DNA of 64,000 nt. Source: Rhodobacteraceae bacterium UBA6796. GTDB taxonomy: Bacteria > Pseudomonadota > Alphaproteobacteria > Rhodobacterales > Rhodobacteraceae. The position numbers and the translations under genes were made by a program. The notes under the pieces were generated by a model, which made no database searches, was not told where the DNA came from, and saw nothing but the letters and a program-made list of their open reading frames with translations. The stretch is taken from NCBI GenBank assembly GCA_002452815.1, contig DKFM01000005.1, positions 124,001 through 188,000 of the forward strand, written 5' to 3'. This document shows, piece by piece, positions 1 through 9,119 of the stretch; the stretch's first letter is position 1; each line of letters begins with the position of its first letter.

Positions 1-512
1 CCGATGACGGCGGCGAGGAACATTACGCCATCGAGATCGGGTCGCCCGCGCGCGACAAACCCGTTCTGGCGCGGCTGCATTCAGCCTGTTTTACCGGCGA
101 TGTGCTGGGCAGTCTGAAATGCGATTGCGGCCCGCAGCTGGACGCCGCGCTGAGCCAGATGGGCCACGAAGGCGCGGGGATCCTGCTTTATCTCAACCAG
201 GAAGGCCGCGGCATCGGTCTGGCCAACAAGATGCGCGCCTACAGCCTGCAAGATCAGGGCTTCGACACGGTCGAGGCCAATCACCGGCTGGGGTTCGAGG
301 ATGACGAACGCGATTTCCGCATCGGCGCGGCGCTGCTGCGCAAGCTGGGCTTCTCGCAGGTGCGCCTGCTGACCAACAACCCGGCCAAGGTCGCCATGCT
401 TGAAGCGAACGGCATCAGGGTCACCGAACGCGTTCCGCTGAAGGTCGGGCTCAGCCGCCACAATGCGGCCTATCTGGCCACCAAGGCCGCAAAATCGGGG
501 CATATCCTGTGA
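1..512 (+). CDS. ribA: GTP cyclohydrolase II, 3' part (cut by window edge)
   Basis: The protein opens GTP to 2,5-diamino-6-ribosylamino-4-pyrimidinone phosphate, the first committed step of riboflavin synthesis in the cytosol. The reading frame is open from base 3 and gives 169 residues before the stop at 510-512. The zinc-site run [18 protein letters not shown] supplies the three family cysteines. It is followed by [16 protein letters not shown], the substrate-binding and catalytic segment, and by the [10 protein letters not shown] and LLTNNPAKV motifs near the end. Length and order match the C-terminal RibA domain. Any RibB (dihydroxybutanone phosphate synthase) domain would lie outside the window, so a bifunctional RibBA cannot be excluded. 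The next gene starts inside its stop codon (TGATG). Confidence 0.93.
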   Translation, partial: DDGGEEHYAIEIGSPARDKPVLARLHSACFTGDVLGSLKCDCGPQLDAALSQMGHEGAGILLYLNQEGRGIGLANKMRAYSLQDQGFDTVEANHRLGFEDDERDFRIGAALLRKLGFSQVRLLTNNPAKVAMLEANGIRVTERVPLKVGLSRHNAAYLATKAAKSGHIL

Positions 513-1066
513 TGCGACTGACGCCTGCGGGGTTGCGATTTCGCGGGCGCTGCCTGCCCGTGCAGATCGGGCGCGGCGGGCTTACCCGCACGAAACGCGA
601 AGGCGACGGCGCCACGCCCGTTGGCCGTATGCATGTCGTCGAGATGCTGTATCGCGCCGATCGCCTGCCCGCCCCGGCGCCCTGGGCGCGCCCGATCGGG
701 CCGCGCGATCTGTGGTGCGATGCCCCGGATCATCCGGCCTATAACCAGCGGGTCGCGGCGCCCTTCGGGGCCAGCCATGAATCCCTGCGTCGTGCCGATC
801 CGCTGTATGACATCGTTCTGGTAACCGACTGGAACTATCCGCAGGCCAGTCCCGGCAAGGGTTCGGCGATCTTCCTGCATCAGCGCCGCCGCGCGGGCTT
901 TCCCACTGCGGGGTGCCTCGCGTTCCGGCGCAATCACCTGATCTGGCTGGCGCAGCATATCGCCCCGGGCGAGCCGCTGCTGATCCCCGATCTGGCCTGC
1001 TTTCATCTTGCGAAAAATACCGCGGGGTCCGGGGCCGCGTCCCGGCCACCGCGCGACAAGGCCTAG
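512..1066 (+). CDS. L,D-transpeptidase (YkuD family)
   Basis: This is a 184-residue member of the YkuD family, enzymes that make or remodel 3-3 peptidoglycan cross-links or attach proteins to peptidoglycan. The catalytic segment is visible: GSAIFLH with His123, then PTAGCLAF with the presumed nucleophile Cys135. No clear signal peptide is seen, so its export route is uncertain; some short YkuD proteins of this type also lack one. I start it at the ATG in TGATG, one base overlapping the ribA stop; a GTG lies three bases upstream. From about residue 163 the protein is encoded by a copy of a dispersed intergenic repeat, so the last 22 residues are probably an accreted tail. The family call is firm; the substrate is not known. 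Confidence 0.82.
   Translation: MRLTPAGLRFRGRCLPVQIGRGGLTRTKREGDGATPVGRMHVVEMLYRADRLPAPAPWARPIGPRDLWCDAPDHPAYNQRVAAPFGASHESLRRADPLYDIVLVTDWNYPQASPGKGSAIFLHQRRRAGFPTAGCLAFRRNHLIWLAQHIAPGEPLLIPDLACFHLAKNTAGSGAASRPPRDKA
1000..1050 (+). repeat. Dispersed Rhodobacterales-type intergenic repeat, copy 1 (inside a CDS end)
   Basis: The stretch beginning CTTTCATCTTGCGAAAAATA and continuing into CGCGGGGTCCGGGG resembles the copies at 31907 and 42661. It differs from them by a few substitutions. It overlaps the 3' end of the L,D-transpeptidase gene and reads through in frame. Confidence 0.55.
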
Positions 1067-1076
1067 AAGCTGGGGC

Positions 1077-1736
1077 CTAGCGCGCGGAATAGTCCCGCGC
1101 GCCGAAGATCGCCGATCCGACGCGCACATGGGTGGCCCCCGCCGCAATCGCCGCTTCGAAATCGCCCGACATCCCCATCGACAACCCGTCCAGCCCGTTG
1201 CGCGCCGCCATCCCGGCCAGCATCGCGAAATGCGACTCGGGCGGTTCGGCATCGGGGGGAATGCACATCAACCCGCGCACTGGCAGATCCAGCGCGCGCA
1301 CATCCTTGACGAAGCCATCCAGATCGCCGGGCAAGACCCCGGCCTTCTGCGGCTCTGACCCGGTGTTGACCTGGATGAACAGCTCGGGCGAGGCGCCGCG
1401 CGCCTGTGCCAGATTGGCCAGCTTCACCGCCAGCGACGGGCGATCCAGCGTGTGAATCGCCTCGAACAACTCGACCGCCAGCTTGGCCTTGTTGGTCTGC
1501 AACGGCCCGATCATATGCACCGCGACACCGGGAAATTCCGTGCGCCAGGCGGGCCACTTCCCGGCCGCCTCCTGCACATAATTCTCGCCGAACAGCCGAT
1601 GACCTTCGCGCAGAACGGCCTCGACCCGCTCGGCCGGTTGCACCTTGGATACCGCAATCAGACAGACCGATCCCGGCGCGCGCCCTGCCGCCGCTTCGGC
1701 CGCTGCAATCCGCTGCTTGATCTGGCTCAGTCCCAT
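1077..1736 (-). CDS. yggS: YggS-family pyridoxal phosphate homeostasis protein
   Basis: This is a 219-residue single-domain PLP-binding protein of the YggS/PROSC family, which buffers cellular PLP and affects amino-acid and keto-acid balance without a known catalytic turnover. The PLP lysine is Lys31 in IAVSKVQP. Other family motifs are GENYVQE, MIGPLQTNKAK and the C-terminal LSMGMSGDFEAAI with VRVGSAIFG. I start it at base 1736 because GGAGG lies eight bases upstream. The frame is open 31 codons further up, but that part looks non-coding. It converges on the L,D-transpeptidase gene with a ten-base gap. Confidence 0.92.
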   Translation of the reverse strand: MGLSQIKQRIAAAEAAAGRAPGSVCLIAVSKVQPAERVEAVLREGHRLFGENYVQEAAGKWPAWRTEFPGVAVHMIGPLQTNKAKLAVELFEAIHTLDRPSLAVKLANLAQARGASPELFIQVNTGSEPQKAGVLPGDLDGFVKDVRALDLPVRGLMCIPPDAEPPESHFAMLAGMAARNGLDGLSMGMSGDFEAAIAAGATHVRVGSAIFGARDYSAR

Positions 1737-1793
1737 CGCACCCTCCGGTTTTGCGGCCAAGACACCATGGGGCGGGGCAAAAGGGAAGGCCCC

Positions 1794-1824
1794 AAAAGAA
1801 AAGAGCGGGCCGAAGCCCGCTCTT
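1794..1824 (-). terminator. Intrinsic terminator of the porin gene
   Basis: A perfect ten-base-pair stem (AAGAGCGGGC with GCCCGCTCTT, loop CGAA) is followed on the minus strand by TTTCTTTTG. It lies 22 bases after the porin stop codon. Confidence 0.85.
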
Positions 1825-1846
1825 CCCAAATCCGGATCCGTCAGGA

Positions 1847-2704
1847 TCAGAATTTGAAGGTCACACCGAAGTCGGCAGCGGTATCGCCTTCGACCGAACC
1901 GATGCCGCCGGCCAGGGTAGCGCCGCCACCCAGGTCGTATTTCGCACCGATACCGTACGAGGTGTCAGCAGCCGCGTCAGCGTCAGCAACGGCAGCTTCG
2001 AAGGTCCACGGGCCGGTTTTGTAGGCGCCGTAGATACCATACGATTCGTTCCACTGGTCGCCGTCAGCGTAGTACAGCTCGCCGCTGAAAGCGCCGAACG
2101 AAGCGGTCAGCAGGACCGAGGTCGAGTCCATGCCGGTGTCTTCGTCGTGGTCGAACGCGATCGCGCCGCCGAAGGTGCCAGCGTCGTAGCCCAGGGCCAG
2201 ACCGTAGTCTTCCGAGATGGTGTCGATCGAAGCGGTCATCGAAACGGCGCCAACGGTGTAGTCCCAACGCAGGTCGTTCACCGAGTCAGCGTCGTTGCCG
2301 TACATCGAGATCTCAGCGGTGTTGTCAACGCCGATGCCGTCGAAACCGATGTCGGTCAGGCCGTAGTCGTCCGAAGCAACCCAGTTCGACTCACCAACTT
2401 TGATGGTGCCGAAAGCGCCCGAAACGAACACGTTCGCGTCGTAGTTCTGGTCATTCGGAGCGCTGGCGTAGTCCGAGTCCAGCTGGATCTGAGCGCCGAA
2501 GGTCAGACCCGAGTCCGATTCCATGGTGCCGGTGACGTTCATGTCGATTTCGTACCAGCCGGCAGCTTCTTTGCCGCCAGCGTAGCCGAGGCCGGCTTCG
2601 TTGTATTTCAGACCGAAGTTGGCCGAGCCGTCGATTTTCACTTCAGCGGCGGCGAAGCCAGCCGACAGGACCAGAGCGGTGGTCGCAAGAAGAACTTTTT
2701 TCAT
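1847..2704 (-). CDS. Outer membrane porin (Rhodobacter type)
   Basis: This is a 285-residue trimeric-type general porin that lets small solutes cross the outer membrane. Residues 1-20 form a signal peptide (MKKVLLATTALVLSAGFAAA). The mature part is rich in Gly, Asp, Ala and alternating aromatic residues, as expected for a beta-barrel, and it ends in Phe (VTFKF), the usual signal for barrel assembly. Its acidic loops resemble the Rhodobacter capsulatus and R. blasticus porins. GAGGG lies a few bases before the ATG. Codon choice is narrow, as in highly expressed genes. An intrinsic terminator follows, so it is probably transcribed alone. Confidence 0.9.
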   Translation of the reverse strand: MKKVLLATTALVLSAGFAAAEVKIDGSANFGLKYNEAGLGYAGGKEAAGWYEIDMNVTGTMESDSGLTFGAQIQLDSDYASAPNDQNYDANVFVSGAFGTIKVGESNWVASDDYGLTDIGFDGIGVDNTAEISMYGNDADSVNDLRWDYTVGAVSMTASIDTISEDYGLALGYDAGTFGGAIAFDHDEDTGMDSTSVLLTASFGAFSGELYYADGDQWNESYGIYGAYKTGPWTFEAAVADADAAADTSYGIGAKYDLGGGATLAGGIGSVEGDTAADFGVTFKF

Positions 2705-3018
2705 GGTTTTCCCTCATTGTCTTTTAAGGCAGACCCCAACTCAGGGAAATCCGAATTGGGTATGGGTGCTATTTCACCCCTGCCGCCCTGCAATGCAATG
2801 AAAACGAAGGCGCCCCCGGCATTGACCCCTCGCATGGTGCAGTCTTGCCACAGTGCCCGGAACGCCCCGTTACGCGCGCCCGCGCGCAGGACGCGCAATC
2901 TTCATGCATCCGGGAAAACCCGGCTTTTGGAAAAACCTTGTCGCCCTTGGGGCCATGGGCTAGAGACAGACAAAGCCAAATGGCATTGCCTGACTTGAAG
3001 CCGGACGGGGGCGAACCG
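2705..3018. other. Divergent intergenic region between porin and DUF3576 genes
   Basis: No gene is supported in these 314 bases. On the minus strand TTGCAT (2793-2798) and GAAATA (2770-2775), 17 bases apart, could be a weak porin promoter, leaving a leader of about 65 bases. On the plus strand a promoter-like pair is listed separately. I see no strong inverted repeat or operator. Confidence 0.4.
2938..2966 (+). promoter_or_regulatory. Possible sigma70-type promoter for the DUF3576 gene
   Basis: TTGTCG and TAGAGA are separated by 17 bases, and the -10 ends 52 bases before the ATG. The match to consensus is partial (4 of 6 and 3 of 6). Confidence 0.3.
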
Positions 3019-3519
3019 ATGACGATCCGAGTTCTTATGCGCGCCAGCGCGATCTGCGGCCTGACGCTTGCCCTGTCGGCGTGCGGCGGTACCTCCAGCG
3101 GCAAGCTGTGGCCGTTCGGCAGCAAGAAGGACACCCCGCCCCAGCAGGCCGTGAAAGCCGCCGAGGAGCCCAAGGAAGAAACGATCTGGGATCTGTTCGA
3201 CAACAAGGCCGATTCCAACGTGACCGTCGAGGTGAACAAATACCTCTGGCAGGCCTCGCTCGAAGTGCTCAGCTTCCTGCCGATCCAGTCGGTCGACCCG
3301 TTCTCGGGGGTGATCGTCACCGGCTACGGCACCCCGCCCGGCGGTGGTCGCGCCTACCGCGCCACGGTGCTGGTGCAAGACCCCGCGCTTGACGCGCGTT
3401 CGCTCAAGCTCTCGCTCGAAAGCCGCGGCGGCCAGGTTTCGGCCGAAACGGTGCGCGCGGTGGAAGATGCGATCCTGACCCGCGCCCGCCAGCTGCGCAT
3501 CCGCGATTCGAAGCTCTGA
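3019..3519 (+). CDS. DUF3576 lipoprotein
   Basis: A 166-residue predicted lipoprotein. The signal peptide ends in the lipobox LSAC with Cys22, so the mature protein should be anchored in a membrane, most likely the outer one. A short Pro/Lys/Glu-rich linker follows, then a compact domain from about residue 60 (ETIWDLFDNK to the end) matching the alphaproteobacterial DUF3576 family. I start it at base 3019 because the lipoprotein signal begins there; the frame stays open upstream but that part looks non-coding. The next genes are leuS and lptE, so a role in envelope assembly is possible, but the function is not established. Confidence 0.8.
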   Translation: MTIRVLMRASAICGLTLALSACGGTSSGKLWPFGSKKDTPPQQAVKAAEEPKEETIWDLFDNKADSNVTVEVNKYLWQASLEVLSFLPIQSVDPFSGVIVTGYGTPPGGGRAYRATVLVQDPALDARSLKLSLESRGGQVSAETVRAVEDAILTRARQLRIRDSKL

Positions 3520-3525
3520 GTTCAT

Positions 3526-3608
3526 CTCTCTGGTCCAAATATCCCCGCCGGAGGCGCCCTTGGGTTATCCGGGACGCTGCGCGATGGATATTTGAACCAG
3601 AAAGAAAG
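3526..3608. repeat. Dispersed intergenic repeat, copy 2 (long inverted repeat)
   Basis: CTCTGGTCCAAATATCC at 3528-3544 is mirrored by GGATATTTGAACCAGAAAG at 3586-3604 with one mismatch, enclosing CCCGCCGGAGGC. It lies between the DUF3576 gene and leuS and could form a long hairpin on either strand. Confidence 0.75.
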
Positions 3609-3679
3609 GCAGCTCACTGGACCTCTCTGCCCCTGCCGGTGTAGCAAGCGCAGGCAGAATTCCGCATGAGGGCCTTGTG

Positions 3680-6238
3680 ATGTCGCGCTACGCACCCGCC
3701 GAAACCGAGATGAAATGGCAAACCGCCTGGGACGAGGCGGGGGTTTTCACCGCGCGGCGCGATCCGGCCAAGCCGAAATACTATGTGCTGGAAATGTTTC
3801 CCTACCCCTCGGGGCGTATCCACATGGGCCATGTGCGCAACTACACGATGGGTGACGTGGTCGCGCGCTACAAGATGAGCTGCGGCTTCTCGGTGCTGCA
3901 TCCGATGGGCTGGGACGCCTTCGGCATGCCCGCCGAGAACGCCGCGATGGAACGCGGCGGGCACCCGAAAGACTGGACCTATGGCAATATCGCCGACATG
4001 CGCGGGCAGATGAAACCGCTGGGCCTGTCGATCGACTGGTCGCGCGAATTCGCCACCTGCGACCCGGAATATTACGGCCAGCAGCAGGCGATGTTCATCG
4101 ACATGCTGCATGACGGGCTGGTCTATCGCAAGAATGCGGTGGTGAACTGGGACCCGGTCGACATGACCGTGCTGGCCAACGAGCAGGTGATCGACGGGCG
4201 CGGCTGGCGTTCGGGCGCGCTGGTGGAGCGCAAGGAACTGACGCAGTGGTTCTTCCGCATTTCCGATTACGCGGGCGAGTTGCTGGAGGCGCTGGACGGG
4301 TTGAAGGACTGGCCCGAAAAGGTGCGGCTGATGCAGGCAAACTGGATCGGCCAGTCGCGCGGGCTGCAATTTGCCTTCTCGACGCTGGGTGCGCCCGAGG
4401 GATTCGACCGGATCGAGGTTTACACCACGCGGCCCGACACGCTGATGGGGGCGAGCTTTGCCGCAATCAGCCCCGATCATCCGCTGGCCAAGCATCTGGA
4501 GCGCCACAACCCCGAGATCGCCGAATTCGTCGCCGAATGCCGCCGCATCGGCACCACCGAAGAAGCGCTGGAAAAGGCCGAGAAGCGCGGCATGGACACC
4601 GGCATCCGGGTGCGTCACCCGCTGGACGAGGCGCTGGAACTGCCGGTCTACATCGCCAATTTCATCCTGATGGATTACGGCACCGGCGCGATCTTCGGCT
4701 GCCCCGCGCATGATGCGCGCGACTTCGAATTCGCCACGAAATACGGCCTGCCGATCCATTCGGTGTTCCGCCCGCTGGCCGATGACACCGCGCTGGCCGA
4801 TCTGGTTCCGACCGAGGAATACGTTCCGCTGAAATCGGAGCGCGTGCGCTATATCCGCGGCTTCGCGGGGGACGAGGTGCAGACCGGCGAAGAGGGTGTG
4901 GCCGCCGCCATCGCCTATTGCGAGGCCAATGGCATCGGCCGTGGCGTCACCAATTACCGTCTGCGCGACTGGGGTCTGTCGCGGCAGCGCTATTGGGGTT
5001 GTCCGATTCCGGTGGTGCATTGCGCCGATTGCGGCGTGGTGCCCGAGAAGAAGGAAAACCTGCCGGTCCGCCTGCCCGATGATGTGAGTTTCGATCAGCC
5101 CGGCAACCCGCTGGACCGGCACCCGACCTGGCGCGACTGCGCCTGCCCGAGCTGCGGCAAGCCCGCGCGGCGCGAAACCGACACGATGGATACGTTCGTC
5201 GATTCGTCGTGGTATTACGCGCGCTTCACCGCACCGCATGCCGCTACCCCGACCGTGCCCGAAGAGGCCGATTACTGGATGAACGTCGACCAGTATATCG
5301 GCGGCATCGAGCATGCGATTCTGCACCTGCTCTATTCGCGGTTCTTCGCCCGGGCGATGCACAAGACCGGCCATCTGCCCGCCAAGGCGATTGAACCCTT
5401 CAACGCGCTGTTCACGCAGGGCATGGTCACGCACGAGATTTACATGACCCGCGATTCGGCGGGCCGCCCGGTCTATCACCTGCCCGAGGACGTGGTGGAT
5501 GGCAAACTGGCCGATGGCACCAAGGTCGAGATCATCCCTTCGGCCAAGATGTCGAAATCGAAAAAGAACGTCGTCGACCCGATGAACATCATCCGCGATT
5601 TCGGCGCCGATACCGCGCGCTGGTTCGTGATGTCCGACAGCCCGCCCGAGCGGGACGTGGAATGGACCGCTTCGGGGGCCGAGGCCGCCAATAAATATCT
5701 GGCGCGGGTCTGGCGGATCGCCAGCGAGATCGCCGAAGGTGCCGGCGGAGCGGGCGGTGCCGAGGATCTGGCGCTGCTGAAGGCCACCCACAAGGCGATC
5801 GACGAGATCACCCGCTCGATCGACGGCTTTGCCTTCAACAAGGCGGTCGCGGCGCTTTATGCGCTGGCCAACACGATGTCGAAATCCGAAGCGTCGAACC
5901 CGGTCAAGCGGCAGGCGATGGCACTGATGGCGCAGCTGATGGCCCCGATGGTGCCGCATCTGGCCGAGGACATCTGGGCCGCGCTTGGCGGCGAAGGCTT
6001 TGTCGTCACCGCGCCCTGGCCCAAGGCCGATCCGGCGCTGCTGGCCGAAGACGAGGTCACCTTGCCGATCCAGATCAACGGCAAGAAGCGCGGCGAGATC
6101 ACCGTGCCCAAGGACATGCCGAAAGACGAGGTTGAAAAGCGCGTGCTGGCGGACGAACATGTCCTCAAGGCGCTGGCAGGCGGCCAGCCCAAGAAACTGA
6201 TCGTCGTGCCGGGGCGGATCGTCAATGTGGTCATCTGA
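3680..6238 (+). CDS. leuS: Leucyl-tRNA synthetase
   Basis: This enzyme charges tRNA-Leu with leucine in the cytosol. The 852-residue protein has the class I signatures: the HIGH motif as HMGH at 48-51 and KMSKS at 623-627. Between them lies the CP1 editing domain ([13 protein letters not shown]). The anticodon-binding domain follows KMSKS, and the C-terminal domain ends in [10 protein letters not shown]. Length is typical of bacterial LeuRS. I chose the ATG at 3680; a GTG sits directly before it. The lptE start codon lies inside the leuS 3' end (14-base overlap), so translation of the two is probably linked. Confidence 0.97.
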   Translation: MSRYAPAETEMKWQTAWDEAGVFTARRDPAKPKYYVLEMFPYPSGRIHMGHVRNYTMGDVVARYKMSCGFSVLHPMGWDAFGMPAENAAMERGGHPKDWTYGNIADMRGQMKPLGLSIDWSREFATCDPEYYGQQQAMFIDMLHDGLVYRKNAVVNWDPVDMTVLANEQVIDGRGWRSGALVERKELTQWFFRISDYAGELLEALDGLKDWPEKVRLMQANWIGQSRGLQFAFSTLGAPEGFDRIEVYTTRPDTLMGASFAAISPDHPLAKHLERHNPEIAEFVAECRRIGTTEEALEKAEKRGMDTGIRVRHPLDEALELPVYIANFILMDYGTGAIFGCPAHDARDFEFATKYGLPIHSVFRPLADDTALADLVPTEEYVPLKSERVRYIRGFAGDEVQTGEEGVAAAIAYCEANGIGRGVTNYRLRDWGLSRQRYWGCPIPVVHCADCGVVPEKKENLPVRLPDDVSFDQPGNPLDRHPTWRDCACPSCGKPARRETDTMDTFVDSSWYYARFTAPHAATPTVPEEADYWMNVDQYIGGIEHAILHLLYSRFFARAMHKTGHLPAKAIEPFNALFTQGMVTHEIYMTRDSAGRPVYHLPEDVVDGKLADGTKVEIIPSAKMSKSKKNVVDPMNIIRDFGADTARWFVMSDSPPERDVEWTASGAEAANKYLARVWRIASEIAEGAGGAGGAEDLALLKATHKAIDEITRSIDGFAFNKAVAALYALANTMSKSEASNPVKRQAMALMAQLMAPMVPHLAEDIWAALGGEGFVVTAPWPKADPALLAEDEVTLPIQINGKKRGEITVPKDMPKDEVEKRVLADEHVLKALAGGQPKKLIVVPGRIVNVVI

Positions 6239-6719
6239 CCGGAGAACCCTGTTGAAACTGGCGGGCGCCGCGGCGCTCGCCGGCTGTGGCTTCACCCCGG
6301 CCTATGGGCCGCAGGGCGGGGCGGCGGCCTTGCTGGGCGGCGTCAGCCCCGATTCGCCCCAGACCCGGGACGATTTCGCGCTGGTGCGGCGCCTGTCCGA
6401 ACGGCTCGGACCCGCCCAGGCCGCGCGCTATCGGCTGGCCTACAAGATCCAGACCGATGTGCTGGATCAGGCGATCACCCCGGACAATGCCACCACCCGC
6501 TATTCGCTGACCGGGCTGGCCGATTACACGCTGCATGATGCGGGCAGCGACGCGGTGCTGCTGACCGGGCGGGTCACCTCGTTCACCTCGTGGTCGGCGA
6601 CCGGGTCCATCGTGGCGACCCAAAGCGCCGAGCGTGACGCCCATGAGCGGCTGATGCGGATGCTGGCCGATCAGATCGTGACCCGGCTGCTGGCTCAGGC
6701 CGGCTCGCTGCCGAAATGA
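6225..6719 (+). CDS. lptE: LPS assembly lipoprotein LptE
   Basis: LptE plugs and assembles the LptD barrel that inserts lipopolysaccharide into the outer leaflet of the outer membrane. The 164-residue protein has a lipoprotein signal with lipobox LAGC (Cys21) followed by GFTPAYGP, a typical LptE opening. The mature part has the family's small alpha/beta fold features and a C-terminal helix rich in Arg and Leu. The signal begins [11 protein letters not shown], which resembles a twin-arginine motif. It overlaps leuS by 14 bases and holA by four (ATGA). The position between leuS and holA is the usual one for lptE in alphaproteobacteria and supports the call. Confidence 0.87.
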   Translation: MWSSDRRTLLKLAGAAALAGCGFTPAYGPQGGAAALLGGVSPDSPQTRDDFALVRRLSERLGPAQAARYRLAYKIQTDVLDQAITPDNATTRYSLTGLADYTLHDAGSDAVLLTGRVTSFTSWSATGSIVATQSAERDAHERLMRMLADQIVTRLLAQAGSLPK

Positions 6720-7738
6720 AGCTCGCCGGGGTTCAGGCCGCACGCTATTTCGCCAAGCCCGAGCCCGAGCGCATGGGCCTGCTGATCTTCGGTGCCGATG
6801 CGATGCGCGTGGCGCTGCGCCGGCAAGAGGTGATCGCCGCGCTGATCGGCCCCGAGGGCGAGGCCGAAATGCGGCTGACCCGTATCCCCGCCGCCGATTT
6901 GCGCAAGGATGGCGCCGCGCTGTTGGATGCGGTCAAGGCGGTGGGGTTTTTCCCCGGCCCGCGCGTGGCCTTTGTCGAGGACGCAACCGACACGCTGGCG
7001 CCGACGATCAAGGCCGCCGTCGATGACTGGCGCCCGGGCGATGCGCAGATCATCGTCACCGCCGGGTCGCTGACGGCGAAATCCGCCCTGCGCAAGATTT
7101 TCGAACCGCATTCCAACGCCTATGCGATCGGCATCTACGACGACCCGCCATCGCGCGAAGAAATCGAGGACACGCTGAAAAAGGCCGGGCTGCACCAGAT
7201 CGGCGCCGAGGCGATGACCGATCTGATGGCCCTGGCCAAGGCGCTCGATCCCGGCGACTTTCGCCAGACCGTCGAGAAGATCGCGCTTTACAAATTCAAC
7301 GACCCGACCCCGCTGGCCCCCGCCGATGTGGTGGCCTGCACGCCCGCCACGATCGAGGCCGAAGTCGACGACGTTCTGAACATCGTGGCCGAGGGCCGCG
7401 CGGGCGAATTGGGCCCGATGATGCGCCGGATCGAAGGTCAGGGCGTGCAGCCTGTCGCGCTGGCCATTGCCGCGCTGCGCCATTTCCGCGGGCTGCATTT
7501 CGCGGCATCGGACCCGGGCGGCCCAGGCGCCGGGTTGCAGCGGATGCGCCCGCCGGTGTTCGGGCCGCGCCGCGACCGGATGCAGCGGCAGGCGCAGGCC
7601 TGGGGCATGTTCCGGCTGGAAGATGCGCTGAAATTGCTGATCGAAACCGACCTGACGCTGCGTTCAGCCTCGCGCGCGCCGCAGATGGCGGTGATGGAAC
7701 GCGCGCTGATCCGGCTGGCGATGATGGCGCGGCGCTAG
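6716..7738 (+). CDS. holA: DNA polymerase III subunit delta
   Basis: This 340-residue protein is the delta subunit of the clamp loader, which opens the beta sliding clamp so it can be placed on DNA. It shows the HolA domain order: an N-terminal AAA-like region (LLIFGADAMRV, AFVEDATD), a middle lid region (IYDDPPSREE, YKFNDPTPLAPADV) and a C-terminal collar helix bundle (LAIAALRHFRGLHF to the end). As usual for delta there is no Walker A motif. The ATG overlaps the lptE stop by four bases. The neighbouring lptE agrees with the conserved alphaproteobacterial order. Confidence 0.93.
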   Translation: MKLAGVQAARYFAKPEPERMGLLIFGADAMRVALRRQEVIAALIGPEGEAEMRLTRIPAADLRKDGAALLDAVKAVGFFPGPRVAFVEDATDTLAPTIKAAVDDWRPGDAQIIVTAGSLTAKSALRKIFEPHSNAYAIGIYDDPPSREEIEDTLKKAGLHQIGAEAMTDLMALAKALDPGDFRQTVEKIALYKFNDPTPLAPADVVACTPATIEAEVDDVLNIVAEGRAGELGPMMRRIEGQGVQPVALAIAALRHFRGLHFAASDPGGPGAGLQRMRPPVFGPRRDRMQRQAQAWGMFRLEDALKLLIETDLTLRSASRAPQMAVMERALIRLAMMARR

Positions 7739-7805
7739 GCCTGCTTGCCCCACGCAGCAAGTTGTGCGAGGGCTGTGGCCGCCCCAACCCCCGACCGGAG
7801 GATGC

Positions 7806-9119
7806 ATGCGCAACCTGCCTGCGCCTATCGCCCATCTGCTGGATCTGGCACAGCCCTGGCTGACCACTGCCGAAGACTGGCTGACAAGCCCGGCCGCCTG
7901 GTCGCAATTTGCGCTGCTGGTGGCATCCTGGCTGCTGGCACGGCTGGTGGCAGGGCGCCTTGCGCCCCGGCTGACCGCGTTGATCGCGCCGAAGCCCCAG
8001 GCCCGGGGCATGATGGCCACTGTCCGGCTCTGGGCGTTGCGCCTGTTGCCGTTGCTGCTGCCGCTGCTGGCCTATGGCTTCACCGCCCTGGGCGAGGCTT
8101 TCACCCGGCAGGTCTTCGGCTCGGGCGCGGTAATCGCCTTCGGCAAACGGGTGTTCCTGTTCCTCGCGGCGCGCGCGCTGGTGCGCGATATCCTGCGCGA
8201 GCCTTTCCTGCGCCTTCTGGGGCGGTATGTTCTGGTGCCCGTGATGGCGCTTTATGCGCTGGGGATTCTGGGGCCGATCAGCGCCTGGCTTGACGGGCTG
8301 ACCGTCGAACTTGGCAATATCCATTTCTCGGTGATGGCCCTGCTGCGCGGGCTGATCGCGGGCAGCCTGCTGTTCTGGCTGGGCGCATGGTCGAACCGGC
8401 AAAGCACCGAGTATATCAAGGCGCAGGACGCGCTGCGCCCGGCGACCCGGGAACTGGCCGTGAAGGCGACCGAGATCGTGATCTTCGGCGCGGCCTTCCT
8501 GTTGCTGATGTCGATCATGGGTATCGACCTGACCGCCGTCGCCGTGCTGGGCGGTGCGCTTGGTGTCGGCGTGGGCCTTGGGCTGCAGCAGATCGCGGCA
8601 AACTTCATCTCGGGCATCATCCTGCTGGTCGAAGGTCAGACCACCGTCGGCGATTATGTGGAACTCGACGGCGGCGAAAAGGGCACGATCGTCAAGATGA
8701 CCGCGCGCGCCTGCATTCTGGAAACCTTCGATGGCAAATGGATCGTGGTGCCGAACGAACATTTCATCACTTCGCGGGTGGTGAACTATTCCGATCAGGG
8801 CTCGGCCAACCGCTACGAGGCGACGTTTTCGGTCAGCTATGACACCGATCTGACCCGTGTGCCTGCCGTGGTGAACAGCGCCGTGGCCGCCCTGCCCTTC
8901 GTGCTGGGCCACCCCGAAGGCCCCGATGTCGAACTGGCGGGTTTTGGCGAAAGCAGCGTGGATTTCGTGGTCGAATACTGGGTGAACGGCATCGACGACG
9001 GCAAGAACAAATATGCCAGCCAGGTGCGCTTCGCCATCTGGGGCGCCCTGAAAGAGGCCGGAATCCAGATGCCCTACCCGCATCGCGTGGTCGAGATCAA
9101 AGGCCGGTTGCCGGAATGA
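7806..9119 (+). CDS. MscS-family mechanosensitive channel
   Basis: A 437-residue inner-membrane channel protein that would release solutes during osmotic downshock. Several hydrophobic segments fill the first 250 residues. The conserved pore helix and beta domain follow: LGGALGVGVGLGLQQIAANF (Gly/Ala-rich pore-lining helix), then SGIILLVEGQTTVGDYVEL and IVVPNEHFITSRVVNYS. A C-terminal cytosolic domain ends in YPHRVVEIKGRLPE. I start it at base 7806, where GGAGG lies five bases upstream; the frame is open 14 codons further up. The paralogue (MscS, YnaI or MscK type) cannot be told from the sequence alone. It overlaps the following flavoprotein gene by ATGA. Confidence 0.9.
   Translation: MRNLPAPIAHLLDLAQPWLTTAEDWLTSPAAWSQFALLVASWLLARLVAGRLAPRLTALIAPKPQARGMMATVRLWALRLLPLLLPLLAYGFTALGEAFTRQVFGSGAVIAFGKRVFLFLAARALVRDILREPFLRLLGRYVLVPVMALYALGILGPISAWLDGLTVELGNIHFSVMALLRGLIAGSLLFWLGAWSNRQSTEYIKAQDALRPATRELAVKATEIVIFGAAFLLLMSIMGIDLTAVAVLGGALGVGVGLGLQQIAANFISGIILLVEGQTTVGDYVELDGGEKGTIVKMTARACILETFDGKWIVVPNEHFITSRVVNYSDQGSANRYEATFSVSYDTDLTRVPAVVNSAVAALPFVLGHPEGPDVELAGFGESSVDFVVEYWVNGIDDGKNKYASQVRFAIWGALKEAGIQMPYPHRVVEIKGRLPE

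Noticed and set aside
3614..6295. 893-codon open frame antisense to leuS
   Set aside because: It mirrors the leuS codon pattern in a high-GC genome, its protein is low-complexity His/Arg/Gly-rich text with no domain, and leuS on the other strand is certain.
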